NCBI RefSeq assembly: GCF_963457605.1
Contig: NZ_OY735139.1
Location: 2,510,001-2,574,000 of the forward strand
Direction: 5' to 3'
Origin: an uncultured Gellertiella sp.
GTDB lineage: Bacteria; Pseudomonadota; Alphaproteobacteria; Rhizobiales; Rhizobiaceae
Length of the DNA: 64,000 nucleotides
Of the stretch, positions 49,970-59,893 are shown piece by piece (position 1 is the stretch's first letter; each line of letters starts with the position of its first letter). The translations under genes were made by a program, and so were the position numbers. The notes under the pieces are model-generated. The model was not told the origin of the DNA, searched no databases, and saw only the letters and a program-made list of their open reading frames with translations.

Positions 49970-50958
49970 GCGGCCTTGATACGCTTTTTCGGTCGTTCTG
50001 TCGCCGTGGGGCGGGAAAGCGTGCCGAGTCTCGGCATGCTGTTATAGTAGAGCCGCATCTGCTCTGCCCGCGCCCGCGCCAGGCTGTCGAGGATGGTGCC
50101 CGCCGTCAGAAGCATGAAGGAAATCATCAGGAGCGCCATCGACAGGATCCAGGTCGGCTGGCGCGGCACCAGCCCGGTCTGCCAGTATTCGATCAGGATC
50201 GGTCCCATCAGCAGGGCACTTGTGGCGAGGAACAGGCCGCAGAGCAGGCCGAAGAAGGTGAAGGGCCGGGTCTCTTTCATCAGCATGGCAAACATCCAGA
50301 GGATTTTTGCCCCGTCGCGAAAGGTCGAGAGCTTGGAATGGGAGCCTTCCGGGCGACGCCCGTAGTCAAGCTCGATCTCGCTCACCGGCAGCTTCAGCCG
50401 CCAGACATGCACCGACATTTCCGTCTCGATCTCGAAGCCTGCGGAGACGGCGGGAAAGGTCTTGGCAAAGCGGCGCGAAAAGGCGCGGTAGCCGGAGAAG
50501 ATGTCGGAAAAGCCGGTGCCGAAGATCGCCCGGTAGAGCGTGTTGAAGATCCGGTTGCCGAAGGCATGGCCCTGCCGTCCGGCATCGTCATGCACGCCAC
50601 GGCGGGTGCCGACCACCATGTCGGCGCGATTTTCGACGAGTTCGGTGATCAGGTGGCCGGCATCGGCGGGCGAATAGGTACCGTCGCCATCCGCCATCAG
50701 ATAGATGTCGGCCTCGATATCGGCAAACATCCGGCGCACCACATGGCCCTTGCCCTGCCGGGTCTCGGTATGGACGGTGGCCCCCGCCAGCATCGCCTTC
50801 AGCGCCGTGCCGTCGGTGGAATTGTTGTCGAAGACGAAGATGTCGGCCTCCGGCAGCGCCGCGCGAAACCCTTCCACCACGGCCCCGATGGTCGCCGCCT
50901 CGTTGTAACAGGGGATCAGCACAGCCACATGGGGTTCAGCAGTCATTGCATCGGCCAT
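49966..50958 (-). CDS. Family 2 glycosyltransferase, polyprenyl-phosphate sugar synthase-like
   Basis: A 330-aa GT2 enzyme with an N-terminal GT-A domain (VAVLIPCYNEAATIGAVV, VFDNNSTDGT, YLMADGDGTYSP with the DxD-type metal site) and two C-terminal transmembrane helices (about 225-290). This is the layout of GtrB and bacterial dolichyl-phosphate-mannose-synthase homologues, which load a sugar from an NDP donor onto polyprenyl phosphate. It overlaps the GtrA gene and is divergent from the STT3-like gene. Confidence 0.85.
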   Translation of the reverse strand: MADAMTAEPHVAVLIPCYNEAATIGAVVEGFRAALPEADIFVFDNNSTDGTALKAMLAGATVHTETRQGKGHVVRRMFADIEADIYLMADGDGTYSPADAGHLITELVENRADMVVGTRRGVHDDAGRQGHAFGNRIFNTLYRAIFGTGFSDIFSGYRAFSRRFAKTFPAVSAGFEIETEMSVHVWRLKLPVSEIELDYGRRPEGSHSKLSTFRDGAKILWMFAMLMKETRPFTFFGLLCGLFLATSALLMGPILIEYWQTGLVPRQPTWILSMALLMISFMLLTAGTILDSLARARAEQMRLYYNSMPRLGTLSRPTATERPKKRIKAA

Positions 50959-51109
50959 TGTTTCTACTCGCTACACAGGAAATCAGCCGAAGGACAGGGC
51001 TGGCGGCTTTGATGGATATTGGTGTTTTTACTATTTATTGAGAAGGTTAAGGCTAGGTTTCCGCTGCGCATATTCATCGCCTGCAAGTCATGGAAGAGGT
51101 ACAAATCTG

Positions 51110-52945
51110 GTGCAGCCCCCGGCAAAAGCCTCCTCTGACGCGCCCGCAAGCCTCAAGCCCTCCCCCGATACCCGCGAAAGCTACCCGCTTGCGGCCCTGC
51201 TCTATGGTCTGGCGATGGTGCTGATCCTGCTGGTCGCCCATCGTCTCGAAGCCACCGACTATGTCGGTGCCGACAATGATGACGTGATGCGGCTGATCGA
51301 GGTGCGCGATCTGCTTGGCGGGCAGGGCTGGTTCGACATGACCCAGTACCGGCTCGGGCTCGAAGGCGGCACGCTGATGCACTGGTCGCGCTTCATCGAT
51401 CTGCCGATTGCCCTGCTGATCCGGCTTTTCGGCCATTTCGCCTCCAGTGAGCGGGCAGAACAGCTGGCGCTCGCCGTCTGGCCGCTGTCGCTCGCCTTCT
51501 CGATCGTGCTGCTGACGGGGCTTGCGGCTTTCAGGGCGGGCGGGCGGATGGCGCTGCATGTCGCCTCCATCATGACGATCATCTATGTCTATGGCATGGG
51601 CCGGTTCGGGGTGGGTTCCATCGACCATCACAATGCCCAGCTGACGCTCGCCACCCTGGTGCTGGCCATGCTGGTTGATCCCGAAAGGCGGATGGTGAGT
51701 TTCGGCATTGCCGGATGTGCTGCGGCCATGGGCATTGCCATCGGGGCCGAATCCGCACCCTTCGTCGCGGCTAGCTGCCTGATCATGGGCGCACTCTGGG
51801 GCTTTCACGGTGCCGCACTCTCCCGTCCGGTTGCCGCCTTCAGCCTCAGTTTCGTGGCGACTGTGTCGACGGCGTTTTTCCTGACGGTGCCGCCGGAACA
51901 CTACCGGCTTGTCACCTGCGACAATCTTTCACTCGGCTTTTATGCGCTGGCCTCCATCGGCGGCTTCCTGCTGGCCCTGCAATCGCTGCTGCTGGGGCAG
52001 TTCTCCAGACGCTTGCGCTTTGCCGCATTGGGTGCAACCGGGGTGGTCCTCGCCATCGCGGCCAGACTGATTGCGCCGGAATGCCTTGGCAACCCACTGG
52101 CGAGCCTCGATCCGATGCTGACCGAGCTGTGGCTGAACAAGGTGATCGAGGCCCGGTCCTTCCTGGCGCAGCTGCATGCCCAGCCAAGCACGGCAGGCGG
52201 CTTCTATGCGGTCGGCTTCATCGCACTGATGGTTTGTTCTGGCCGGATCTGGCGCGGCGAGCGGGTCGAACTTTACCTGCTGCTGTTGCCGCTGGTCGGC
52301 GTCAGCTTTGCTGTGTCGCTGGTGCAGGTGCGCGGCTCGATGTTTTCCAACCTGCTGGTGATCCTGCCGATGGCCCTGCTGGTCGCGGACCTGCGCCGCT
52401 GGCAGAGCCGCAAGCCGGACAGTATCGGGCGGGCGCTGGCGCTGTTTGCGAGTGTTCTTGCCTCGGTGCCGCTGTTCTGGTCGATTGCAGGCCTTGCGGC
52501 AGCTCAGGGCCTGAAGGGGCTCGCGGCGCAAATTGCGGCGGACGCCCATCCGGCTGGCCCCGCTTGCGCCTCACGACAGGCGCTGGCGCCGCTCGAAACA
52601 TTGCCGCCGGGCGTGGTGATGGCACCGTCGGAGGTTGGCGTTCATATCCTGCGCTATACCAGGCACCGGGTGCTGAGCGCACCCTATCATCGCGATCAGG
52701 GCGGCATGCTGACCGAACTCAACGCCGGCCTTTCAAGACCTGACGAGGCGATTGCGTTTCTGCGGGGGGCGAAGGTCGATTATCTCGTGTTCTGCGCCGG
52801 CGAAGTGCAGACCAGAAGCCTTGTTGCCATGAAACCGGACGGTCTCTATGCCGCCTTGAGCGCCGGGCGAATACCCGCCTATCTTGAGGCCGTTGCCGGG
52901 GGGGCCGGGAAGGGGATTTCGATTTTCAGGGTCGACAGGCGGTAA
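51110..52945 (+). CDS. GT-C membrane glycosyltransferase with STT3-like motifs
   Basis: A ~611-aa protein with about 12 transmembrane helices and a soluble C-terminal domain of about 130 residues. The first external loop has DNDDVMRLIEVRDLL, then MHWSRFIDLPIALLI, and a second loop GSIDHHNAQLTL; these parallel the DxxxxMRL, W..lyD and DHH motifs of STT3/AglB oligosaccharyltransferases. The WWDYG motif of true STT3 is absent from the C-terminal domain (VLSAPYHRDQGGM is seen instead). So it probably transfers a lipid-linked sugar to an unknown acceptor. GTG 51110 (AGAGG upstream) is preferred over TTG 51038. Confidence 0.65.
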   Translation: MQPPAKASSDAPASLKPSPDTRESYPLAALLYGLAMVLILLVAHRLEATDYVGADNDDVMRLIEVRDLLGGQGWFDMTQYRLGLEGGTLMHWSRFIDLPIALLIRLFGHFASSERAEQLALAVWPLSLAFSIVLLTGLAAFRAGGRMALHVASIMTIIYVYGMGRFGVGSIDHHNAQLTLATLVLAMLVDPERRMVSFGIAGCAAAMGIAIGAESAPFVAASCLIMGALWGFHGAALSRPVAAFSLSFVATVSTAFFLTVPPEHYRLVTCDNLSLGFYALASIGGFLLALQSLLLGQFSRRLRFAALGATGVVLAIAARLIAPECLGNPLASLDPMLTELWLNKVIEARSFLAQLHAQPSTAGGFYAVGFIALMVCSGRIWRGERVELYLLLLPLVGVSFAVSLVQVRGSMFSNLLVILPMALLVADLRRWQSRKPDSIGRALALFASVLASVPLFWSIAGLAAAQGLKGLAAQIAADAHPAGPACASRQALAPLETLPPGVVMAPSEVGVHILRYTRHRVLSAPYHRDQGGMLTELNAGLSRPDEAIAFLRGAKVDYLVFCAGEVQTRSLVAMKPDGLYAALSAGRIPAYLEAVAGGAGKGISIFRVDRR

Positions 52946-52964
52946 GGGCGACGGAGGCCCCCGC

Positions 52965-53204
52965 TCAATGGGCCGCAGCAGTCCGCGAACCGGAAATCAG
53001 CACGCCGCCGGCGAGGAGGCCGATCAGGCCCAGATTGTAGCCGAGGATAGCAAGGCCAAGTGCCATTAGTGACGCTGCATGCAGGCCGACGAGTGAGGCT
53101 GCAAGGAAGGTGGCGGCAATCATCAGGCCGACCATGGCGACAGAGACGACGGAGCGGGTCATGCCAGCGGCAAGTCCGAGCGCCATGCAGGTGACTGCAA
53201 TCAT
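52965..53204 (-). CDS. Small membrane protein (79 aa), unknown
   Basis: A 79-aa very hydrophobic protein with two or three membrane segments, rich in Ala, Gly, Leu and Met. ATG 53204 has a strong AGGAG and is preferred over an upstream in-frame ATG at 53249. I do not recognise a family with confidence. It converges on the STT3-like gene with 19 bases between, and is divergent from xseA. Confidence 0.6.
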   Translation of the reverse strand: MIAVTCMALGLAAGMTRSVVSVAMVGLMIAATFLAASLVGLHAASLMALGLAILGYNLGLIGLLAGGVLISGSRTAAAH

Positions 53205-53394
53205 CTTTCTGTCTCCTATCCATTCCTTACCGGCTTGATAGTGGGCCAAACATCTTACCGAAAGCTTGTTTGGGTTTTGACCATTTTAGGAGACACCTGA
53301 AAAATGGCCTGAGCAGGGTCGAATTGTGGTGTGCTTTGCCCGATTTGGTTGACAATTGGTTCAATAAAGCCGGGAAATCTTGTAAAACAAGCAG

Positions 53395-54987
53395 ATGAGC
53401 AGCCTTTTCGACCCCGATTCGCCGAGCAATCTGACCGAATATTCGGTCTCCGAACTGTCCGGCTCGATCAAGCGGACGGTGGAAACGGCCTTTGACCAGG
53501 TCCGGGTCAGGGGCGAAATCTCCGGATATCGCGGTCCCCACAGCTCCGGCCATGCCTATTTTTCGCTGAAGGATGATCGCGCCCGCATCGAAGCGGTGAT
53601 CTGGAAAGGCACCATGGGGCGGCTGAAGTTCCGGCCCGAGGAGGGCATGGAGGTGATTGCCACCGGCAAGGTCACCACCTTCCCGGGTTCGTCGAAATAT
53701 CAGATAGTCATCGAAACGCTGGAGCCTGCGGGTGCCGGCGCCCTGATGGCGCTCCTGGAAGAACGCAAGCGCCGTCTGGCGGCCGAGGGTCTGTTCGAGG
53801 CGTCCCGCAAGCAGTTGCTGCCCTTCATGCCCCGGGTGATCGGTGTCATCACCTCGCCGACGGGGGCCGTGATCCGCGATATCCTGCACCGCATCGCCGA
53901 CCGTTTTCCGGTTCATGTGGTGGTCTGGCCGGTCAAGGTGCAGGGGGAAGGCTGCGGCGATGAGGTGGCGCGTGCCATTGAGGGTTTCAACGCCCTCCCG
54001 GCGGGCGGCTCAATCGCCCGGCCGGATCTGCTGATCGTGGCACGCGGTGGCGGCAGTCTGGAGGATCTCTGGGGCTTCAACGACGAGGTCGTCGTGCGGG
54101 CGGCCGCCGAAAGCGGCATCCCGCTGATCTCCGCCGTCGGTCACGAGACCGACTGGACGCTGATCGACCATGCCGCCGATGTCCGCGCCCCGACGCCAAC
54201 CGGGGCTGCGGAAATGGCTGTGCCGGTCAGGGCGGATCTCGAGGCAAAGCTGTCCGCCCTGTCTGCGCGGCTTTCGGCTGCGGTGTCGCGGCGGATGGGG
54301 GAAAACCGGCAGGGCTTGCGCGCCCTGATGCGGGCGCTCCCCTCGCTCGATCAGTTGCTGGCTTTGCCCCGCCGGCGTTTCGACGAGGCAGCGGCCGGGC
54401 TTGGGCGGGGTCTCGAGCTCAACACACTCAACAAGCGCCAGCGTTTCGAGCGGGTTGCGGCAAGGGCGAGGCCGGACATGCTGGCCGGTCGGCTGCTGCA
54501 TGCCCGCCAGGGTCTCGACCAGCAGATGCTGCGCATCCGTCGTTCGGTGGAAAGGCTCGTCGACCAGTCCCGCTTCCGTCTGTCGCGCGCCGGCGGGGTT
54601 CTGGACCAGGTGCCGCAGCGGCTCATCCGTGATTATCAAGGCAAGCGGGAGAGGCTGGGCAATCTTCAGCGTAGCGCCGACAATGCCCTTGAAAACCGCC
54701 TGCAACGGCATCGCCAGGCACTTGTGGCACAGGACCGCATCCTGCAGTCGCTCGCCTATACCAATGTGCTGAAGCGCGGCTATGCGGTGATCCGGGACGA
54801 GGAGAACCGGGTGATCTCCACCGCCGCCGCACTCGAAGGTGGCGGGAAGATCGACATCCAGTTCAGCGACGGGCACATTGCGGCGATGACGGGCGAAACG
54901 GAAAGCCCCCCGGCACCCTCCGCTCCACGCAAGAAGTCCGCCGTTTCCCAAAAGCCGCAGCCGCCGAAGCAGGGCAGCCTGTTTTAA
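53395..54987 (+). CDS. xseA: Exodeoxyribonuclease VII large subunit
   Basis: A 530-aa protein with an N-terminal OB-fold domain ([31 protein letters not shown]), a catalytic core ([59 protein letters not shown]) and a long helical C-terminal domain. With XseB it degrades single-stranded DNA to oligonucleotides. The alanine- and proline-rich C-terminal tail (about 500-530) is an extension. No xseB is in the window. It converges on the ProC-like gene with six bases between. Confidence 0.95.
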   Translation: MSSLFDPDSPSNLTEYSVSELSGSIKRTVETAFDQVRVRGEISGYRGPHSSGHAYFSLKDDRARIEAVIWKGTMGRLKFRPEEGMEVIATGKVTTFPGSSKYQIVIETLEPAGAGALMALLEERKRRLAAEGLFEASRKQLLPFMPRVIGVITSPTGAVIRDILHRIADRFPVHVVVWPVKVQGEGCGDEVARAIEGFNALPAGGSIARPDLLIVARGGGSLEDLWGFNDEVVVRAAAESGIPLISAVGHETDWTLIDHAADVRAPTPTGAAEMAVPVRADLEAKLSALSARLSAAVSRRMGENRQGLRALMRALPSLDQLLALPRRRFDEAAAGLGRGLELNTLNKRQRFERVAARARPDMLAGRLLHARQGLDQQMLRIRRSVERLVDQSRFRLSRAGGVLDQVPQRLIRDYQGKRERLGNLQRSADNALENRLQRHRQALVAQDRILQSLAYTNVLKRGYAVIRDEENRVISTAAALEGGGKIDIQFSDGHIAAMTGETESPPAPSAPRKKSAVSQKPQPPKQGSLF

Positions 54988-54993
54988 ACCGGA

Positions 54994-55788
54994 TTACCTG
55001 TCCTGCCTGCCGAGAGCCTTGCGCGCGGCAGCCGTCAGGCCTGCATCGATGGCGTCCGCCAGACCCATATCGGCCATGGCCTGAAGGCCCGCCGCCGTCG
55101 TGCCACGATAGGCCTTGAAGATCTCGACGATCCCGGCGGGCGGGCGCGGATCGCGGGCCAGCAGCGTGCTGCCGCCGAGAAAAAGCTGGCGCACGGCCCT
55201 GTCGGCAAGTTCCGGTGCAAGGCCCAGCCTTGTGGCGGCGGCAAGCATCGCATCCGCAAAGGCTGCCAGATAGGCGGGACCAGATCCGGTCAATCCGGTG
55301 AGACAGGCAAGCTCGCGCTCGCTCTTGACCTCGACCACCTCGCCCGAGGCGGCAAACAGGCGCGTGGCAAAGTCCCGGTCCGCCGCCGTGCAGGCGTGAC
55401 TGAACAGCAGCGGCGTGAAGGAGAGGCCGATCTCCGCGCAGGCATTCGGCATCGCCCGCACGATCCGCTGGCTTGAGAACCGGCCGGCAAGCTCTCCCGC
55501 ATCCACCATTGCCATGACGGAGAGCAGCAGTTTTCCCGGGAGGTCGAGATCGAGCCCGTCGCCATCTTCCGGGCGGACCGACAGAAGCACGACATCCGAA
55601 CGGGCGGCGAGCGCCCGATTGTCCGCCGTAAAGCGGATCTGCGGCCAGCGGGCAAAAGCATCCCGGCCCTTGTCGGTCCGGCTCGAAATCCACAGCGCGG
55701 CGGGATCGAGAATGCCCTGTTCCAGCGCGGGCAGCAGCATCGCCCGCCCCAGCCAGCCGGTGCCGCCGATCACGCCGAGCAGGGTCAT
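54994..55788 (-). CDS. Pyrroline-5-carboxylate reductase-like protein
   Basis: A 264-aa protein with an N-terminal Rossmann domain (LLGVIGGTGWLGRAML) and the ProC C-terminal dimerisation domain (LTGLTGSGPAYLAAFADAM). The nucleotide motif differs from the usual GxGxMG/A of ProC, so it may be a paralogue and not the main proline enzyme. ATG 55788 follows the aminopeptidase stop by one base, indicating an operon in which a peptidase and a proline-type reductase are made together. Confidence 0.8.
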   Translation of the reverse strand: MTLLGVIGGTGWLGRAMLLPALEQGILDPAALWISSRTDKGRDAFARWPQIRFTADNRALAARSDVVLLSVRPEDGDGLDLDLPGKLLLSVMAMVDAGELAGRFSSQRIVRAMPNACAEIGLSFTPLLFSHACTAADRDFATRLFAASGEVVEVKSERELACLTGLTGSGPAYLAAFADAMLAAATRLGLAPELADRAVRQLFLGGSTLLARDPRPPAGIVEIFKAYRGTTAAGLQAMADMGLADAIDAGLTAAARKALGRQDR

Positions 55789-55789
55789 C

Positions 55790-57025
55790 TCAGGCCCATT
55801 CGCCGCGGCGCAGCACCGGCACCCGGCTGCCATCGGCACGCAGACCGTCGATATCGACCTGACCCGAGCCGATCATCCAGTCGATATGGATCAGGCTGGA
55901 ATTGCCGCCCTGTGCCTTGATCTGGTCTGCCGAAAGCGCTCCGCCATTGACGAAGCATTTCGAATAGCACTGGCCAAGCGCGATATGGCAGGAGGCGTTT
56001 TCATCGAAGAGGGTGTTGTAGAACAGCACGCCGCTTGCCGAAATCGGCGAGGAATGCGGCACGATGGCCACTTCGCCGAGACGCCGCGCGCCCTCGTCCG
56101 TGTCGAGCACCTTGTTCAGCACCTCTTCGCCCCGACTCGCCTTCGCCTCGACGATCCGCCCTGCTTCAAACCGCACCCGGATATTGTCGATCAGGCTGCC
56201 CTGGTGGGAGAGCGGCTTGGTGCTGGAGACATGCCCCTCCACCTTCAGCGCATGCGGCGTGGTGAACACCTCTTCGGTCGGAATGTTGGGATTGCACAGG
56301 ATGCCGTTCTTGGCGGTGGTGGCGCCGCCGTGCCATTCGTGGCCATCGGCAAGCCCGACCTTCAGATCGGTGCCGGGGCCGGTGAAGTGCAGCGCATCGA
56401 AGCGCTCGCCGTTCAGCCAGGCCGAGCGGCGGGCGAGATTGGCATTGTGGTCGCGCCAGGCGGAAACCGGATCGGCGACATCCACCCGCGAGGCGGCAAA
56501 GATCGCCTCGGCCAGCTGATGTACCGCCTGTTCCTCGGGCAGATCGGGAAAGACGAGTTTCGCCCAGGACGGGCTCGGATAGGCAATAATGTTCCAGTTG
56601 ATTTCGAAATTGGAGATCTTCTCCAGCGCCGGCTTGTAGGCCGCCGAATTGGCGCGGCTGGCGCGCGACACCCGGGCCGGGTCTTCCGCCGCAAGCAGCA
56701 TGGGATTGTCGCCGGCAATGGCCAGACGCGCGGCACCCGCATCATAGGCTTTCGCCATGCCTTCGTAGAGCCAGCCCGAGGCCCGGTCGAAACTGGCGTC
56801 CCGGGCATGCCGGTAGCGCGCCAGCGTGCAGGCTTCATCCGCATAGAAACTCGTGACCAGACCCGCACCGGCCTTGTAGGCCTGCGTGGTCAGCAGCCGG
56901 ACCAGCGGCAGGGCAGCTATCGGCGCGGTGATCACCAGATCCTGGCCCTCCTGCAATTGCAACCCGATGCGGATCGCCACTTCGGCCAGTTTCTCAAGCT
57001 TTTCGGGGTCGACGGATGCGGGCAT
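55790..57025 (-). CDS. M29-family metallo-aminopeptidase
   Basis: A 411-aa enzyme of the AmpS/thermophilic aminopeptidase family. Dinuclear metal ligands can be placed in NIPTEEVFTTPH, FDENASCHIALGQ and HIDWMIGSG. It removes N-terminal residues from peptides in the cytoplasm. Length and domain order are normal. It is the first gene of a two-gene leftward unit with the ProC-like reductase. Confidence 0.92.
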   Translation of the reverse strand: MPASVDPEKLEKLAEVAIRIGLQLQEGQDLVITAPIAALPLVRLLTTQAYKAGAGLVTSFYADEACTLARYRHARDASFDRASGWLYEGMAKAYDAGAARLAIAGDNPMLLAAEDPARVSRASRANSAAYKPALEKISNFEINWNIIAYPSPSWAKLVFPDLPEEQAVHQLAEAIFAASRVDVADPVSAWRDHNANLARRSAWLNGERFDALHFTGPGTDLKVGLADGHEWHGGATTAKNGILCNPNIPTEEVFTTPHALKVEGHVSSTKPLSHQGSLIDNIRVRFEAGRIVEAKASRGEEVLNKVLDTDEGARRLGEVAIVPHSSPISASGVLFYNTLFDENASCHIALGQCYSKCFVNGGALSADQIKAQGGNSSLIHIDWMIGSGQVDIDGLRADGSRVPVLRRGEWA

Positions 57026-57254
57026 GTAAAGGCCTTTCGGGATCGAAAAATGGCAGACGAATCTTTTTCATTCTAGGCCGATTGCGCCCAGGCGCGAAAG
57101 CCCGCAATTCTGGCCCTGACGGGGTCGCAAGCTTTTGCCAAAGCACGGCGCCGCATGTTACCCCCTTGCATGGCGCGCCGAAGCGCGGGATCTGGCGAGA
57201 ACGCGTGCAATGGTTCCCGCTTCAAGGGACTGGAATGGGTGGCAGGGGGAAGGC

Positions 57255-58127
57255 ATGACCGGGGAAAATCGCGCAACGCTGGTCGGCATCATTGCCATCC
57301 TGCTCTGGGCCATGCTGGCCCTCTTTACCGCCACCGCCGGGGCCATACCGCCCTTCGAACTGATGGCGCTGACCTTTGCCATTGCCTGGCTCGGCGGCAT
57401 GGTCGCCCTCGGCCTTCGCGGGCGGGCAGGCCTTTGCGAGCTCTGGCAGCCGCTGGCCCCCTGGCTCACCGACTTTGCCGGCCTGTTCTTCTATCACGCC
57501 CTCTATTTCTATGCCCTGCAACAGGCGCCCGTCGGCGAGGCGAGCGTGATTGCCTATCTCTGGCCGCTGCTGATCGTGCTGTTTTCCGCCCTGCTGCCCG
57601 GCCAGCGGCTGCGGATCTTCCATGTGGCGGGCGGATTGCTGGGTTTTGCCGGGACGGCGTTGATCATCCTCGGCAAGGGCGATGGTTTTACCGGTGAGGG
57701 ATCGGCCCTGGGATACCTGGCAGCGCTCGGTTGCGCCTTCACCTGGTCGGGCTATTCGGTCCTCAACCGGCGTTTCCAGAAGACGCCGAGCGGCATGCTG
57801 GTCGGCGTCTGCGGCGCGGTGGCGCTGGCGGCTTTCGCCTGCCATCTGGGCCTTGAACCGACGGTAAAGCCCGTGTCGCTGCAATGGGCGGCGATCCTCG
57901 CACTGGGGCTTGGACCGGTCGGGCTCGCCTTCCTAGCCTGGGATCATGCGACCAAGCACGGTCAGATCGCGCTTCTCGGCACCCTGTCCTATGCCGCCCC
58001 GGTGCTCTCCACGGCACTTCTGGTGCTGACGGGGGCGGCACCGGCTTCGCTGCGACTGCTGCTTTCGGCGGTGCTGGTCATCGGCGGCGCGGTACTTGCC
58101 TCAGGTGTCGGGCGCAAACCGGCGTGA
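57255..58127 (+). CDS. DMT-superfamily (EamA) transporter, YddG-like
   Basis: A 290-aa protein with ten predicted transmembrane helices in two EamA repeats. The GEASVIAYLWPLLIVLFSALL and PVGLAFLAWDHATKHG stretches resemble aromatic amino acid/metabolite exporters of the YddG type. ATG 57255 has GGGGGAAGG upstream; longer frames to the left are not homologous. Single gene by context; substrate unknown. Confidence 0.83.
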   Translation: MTGENRATLVGIIAILLWAMLALFTATAGAIPPFELMALTFAIAWLGGMVALGLRGRAGLCELWQPLAPWLTDFAGLFFYHALYFYALQQAPVGEASVIAYLWPLLIVLFSALLPGQRLRIFHVAGGLLGFAGTALIILGKGDGFTGEGSALGYLAALGCAFTWSGYSVLNRRFQKTPSGMLVGVCGAVALAAFACHLGLEPTVKPVSLQWAAILALGLGPVGLAFLAWDHATKHGQIALLGTLSYAAPVLSTALLVLTGAAPASLRLLLSAVLVIGGAVLASGVGRKPA

Positions 58128-58196
58128 TCGCGGTGGCATGGCGGCCAAATCATGCTATGCGTCCCGCCATCTCCGGAGAGATAAAGAGGCCAAGGC

Positions 58197-59117
58197 ATGA
58201 TCCTGGTGACGGGTGGAACGGGTTTTGTCGGAACGGCGCTGCTCGAGGCGCTGAAGGCAGCGGATATTGAATTCAGGGCTGTCAGCCGCAGCGCCCGGGA
58301 CGGCTTCCTGCCCGTAGGCCGATTTTCCGCGACGACGGACTGGGATTCAGCCCTTTCCGGTGTTGAAACCGTCGTCCATCTGGTGGCCCGCACCCATGTG
58401 ATGCGCGAGACCGCCTCTGATCCCTTGGCCGTGTACCGGGAGATCAACGTGGCGGCGAGCGTGCGTCTTGCCGAGGAAGCGGCCCGCCAAGGCGTCCGGC
58501 GTTTCATCTTCATGAGTTCGATCAAGGTCAATGGCGAGGAAACCGTGCCTGGCAAACCCTTCACGGCGGAGAGCCTGCCCCGCCCCGACGATGCCTATGG
58601 AGTGTCGAAGCTCGAGGCGGAAGAGGCGTTGAAGGCGATCGGTGCCCGAACCGGCATGGAAATCACCATCATCCGCCCGCCGCTGATCCATGGGCCGGGC
58701 GTCAAGGCCAATTTCGCCAGTCTGGTCCGGCTGGCGACATCTGGCCTGCCGCTCCCCTTCGGCCTCGTCCGCAATCGCCGCTCGCTCCTCCATGTCGGCA
58801 ACCTCGCCGATTTCATTCTGGCGGCGATCCGCCATCCGCAGGCGGGCAACCGGACATTCCTGCTTGCCGACGAGCCTGCCTTGTCGCTGGCCGAGCTGAT
58901 CCGGGCGATTGCTGCGGCCCGTGGTGAGAAAGCCCGGCTGCTGCCGGTGCCGGTGACACTGCTGAAGATGGGGCTGGTTCTGATCGGCCGGAAAGGCATC
59001 GCCAGACGTCTGTTCGGCTCGCTCGAGGTCGACAGCAGCCTTGCGCGCACGGTGCTCGGCTGGCAGCCGCCCCTGACACTGGAAGAAGGGCTGCGGCGAA
59101 CGCTGGGACGGAATTAG
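58197..59117 (+). CDS. NAD-dependent sugar-nucleotide epimerase/reductase (WbpV/WreQ-like)
   Basis: A 306-aa extended SDR with VTGGTGFVGTALLEAL, the active-site tyrosine in DAYGVSKLEAEEAL (YxxxK), and HVGNLADFI. It resembles UDP-hexose 4-epimerase-family enzymes of O-antigen loci, notably the 4-keto reductases making UDP-N-acetylquinovosamine. That specificity is inferred. It overlaps the convergent SDR gene by four bases. Confidence 0.8.
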   Translation: MILVTGGTGFVGTALLEALKAADIEFRAVSRSARDGFLPVGRFSATTDWDSALSGVETVVHLVARTHVMRETASDPLAVYREINVAASVRLAEEAARQGVRRFIFMSSIKVNGEETVPGKPFTAESLPRPDDAYGVSKLEAEEALKAIGARTGMEITIIRPPLIHGPGVKANFASLVRLATSGLPLPFGLVRNRRSLLHVGNLADFILAAIRHPQAGNRTFLLADEPALSLAELIRAIAAARGEKARLLPVPVTLLKMGLVLIGRKGIARRLFGSLEVDSSLARTVLGWQPPLTLEEGLRRTLGRN

Positions 59118-59893
59118 CCCTTGAGTTCCTGCAGGCAGTTGCCGCCATCGACGACGAACATCTGGCCGGTGACATAGCCCGCGCCGGGGCTGCTGAGAAA
59201 GGCGACCATGGCCGCCATTTCTTCCGGCGTGCCGGACCGGCCCATCGGGGTCGCCCGCCCGGCGCGCGCCTCGAATTTGGCAAGCGAAGCGGTCGCCACC
59301 CAGCCGGGCGCGACATTGTTGATCGTCACGCCGCTTTTGGCGACATCCAGCGCGATGCTGCGGCTCATCCCCACCATGGCGGCCTTGGCAGCGCTATAGG
59401 CTGCTTCGCCCGGCATGCTGACCAGCGGGCCGGTGACCGACGACATGTTGACGATCCGGCCATAGCCACGCTCCACCATCCCCGGCAGAACCTGTCTCGT
59501 CATGTTGAAGCAGGTGGTGAGGTTGCGCTCCATCGCCCGGTCCCAGCTCTCCGGGGAAAGCTTGTGGAAAGCCGCTGATTTCAGCGGTGCCCCTTCCATC
59601 GCCATGCCGGCATTGTTGACCAGAATGTCGATCTTGCCAAATGCGCCGATGATGCTGGCAACGAGGTCGGCGACAGCGCCGCGATCCGTGAGATCGGCCC
59701 GAAGCGCCGTGCAGGCAAGCCCCGCCGCCCGTAATTCCTCCGCCCGGTCCTCGATGCGCGGACCGGTGGCGGTGATGGCAAGTGTCGCGCCAAGTTCGCC
59801 GAGCAGCCGGGCACTGGCAAACCCGATCCCCTCTTCGCTGCCCGCGCCCGTCACCAGCGCCACCTGGCCGGAAAGATCAAAAAGCCTGTGCAT
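59114..59893 (-). CDS. Short-chain dehydrogenase/reductase
   Basis: A 259-aa classical SDR with LVTGAGSEEGIGFASARLL, VNNAGMAME and the catalytic AYSAAKAAMVGM (YxxxK). Substrate unknown; FabG-like in general. Its start lies 35 bases left of the 15-bp guaA-3'-end sequence, so in the ancestral chromosome it would have followed guaA. Confidence 0.85.
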   Translation of the reverse strand: MHRLFDLSGQVALVTGAGSEEGIGFASARLLGELGATLAITATGPRIEDRAEELRAAGLACTALRADLTDRGAVADLVASIIGAFGKIDILVNNAGMAMEGAPLKSAAFHKLSPESWDRAMERNLTTCFNMTRQVLPGMVERGYGRIVNMSSVTGPLVSMPGEAAYSAAKAAMVGMSRSIALDVAKSGVTINNVAPGWVATASLAKFEARAGRATPMGRSGTPEEMAAMVAFLSSPGAGYVTGQMFVVDGGNCLQELKG

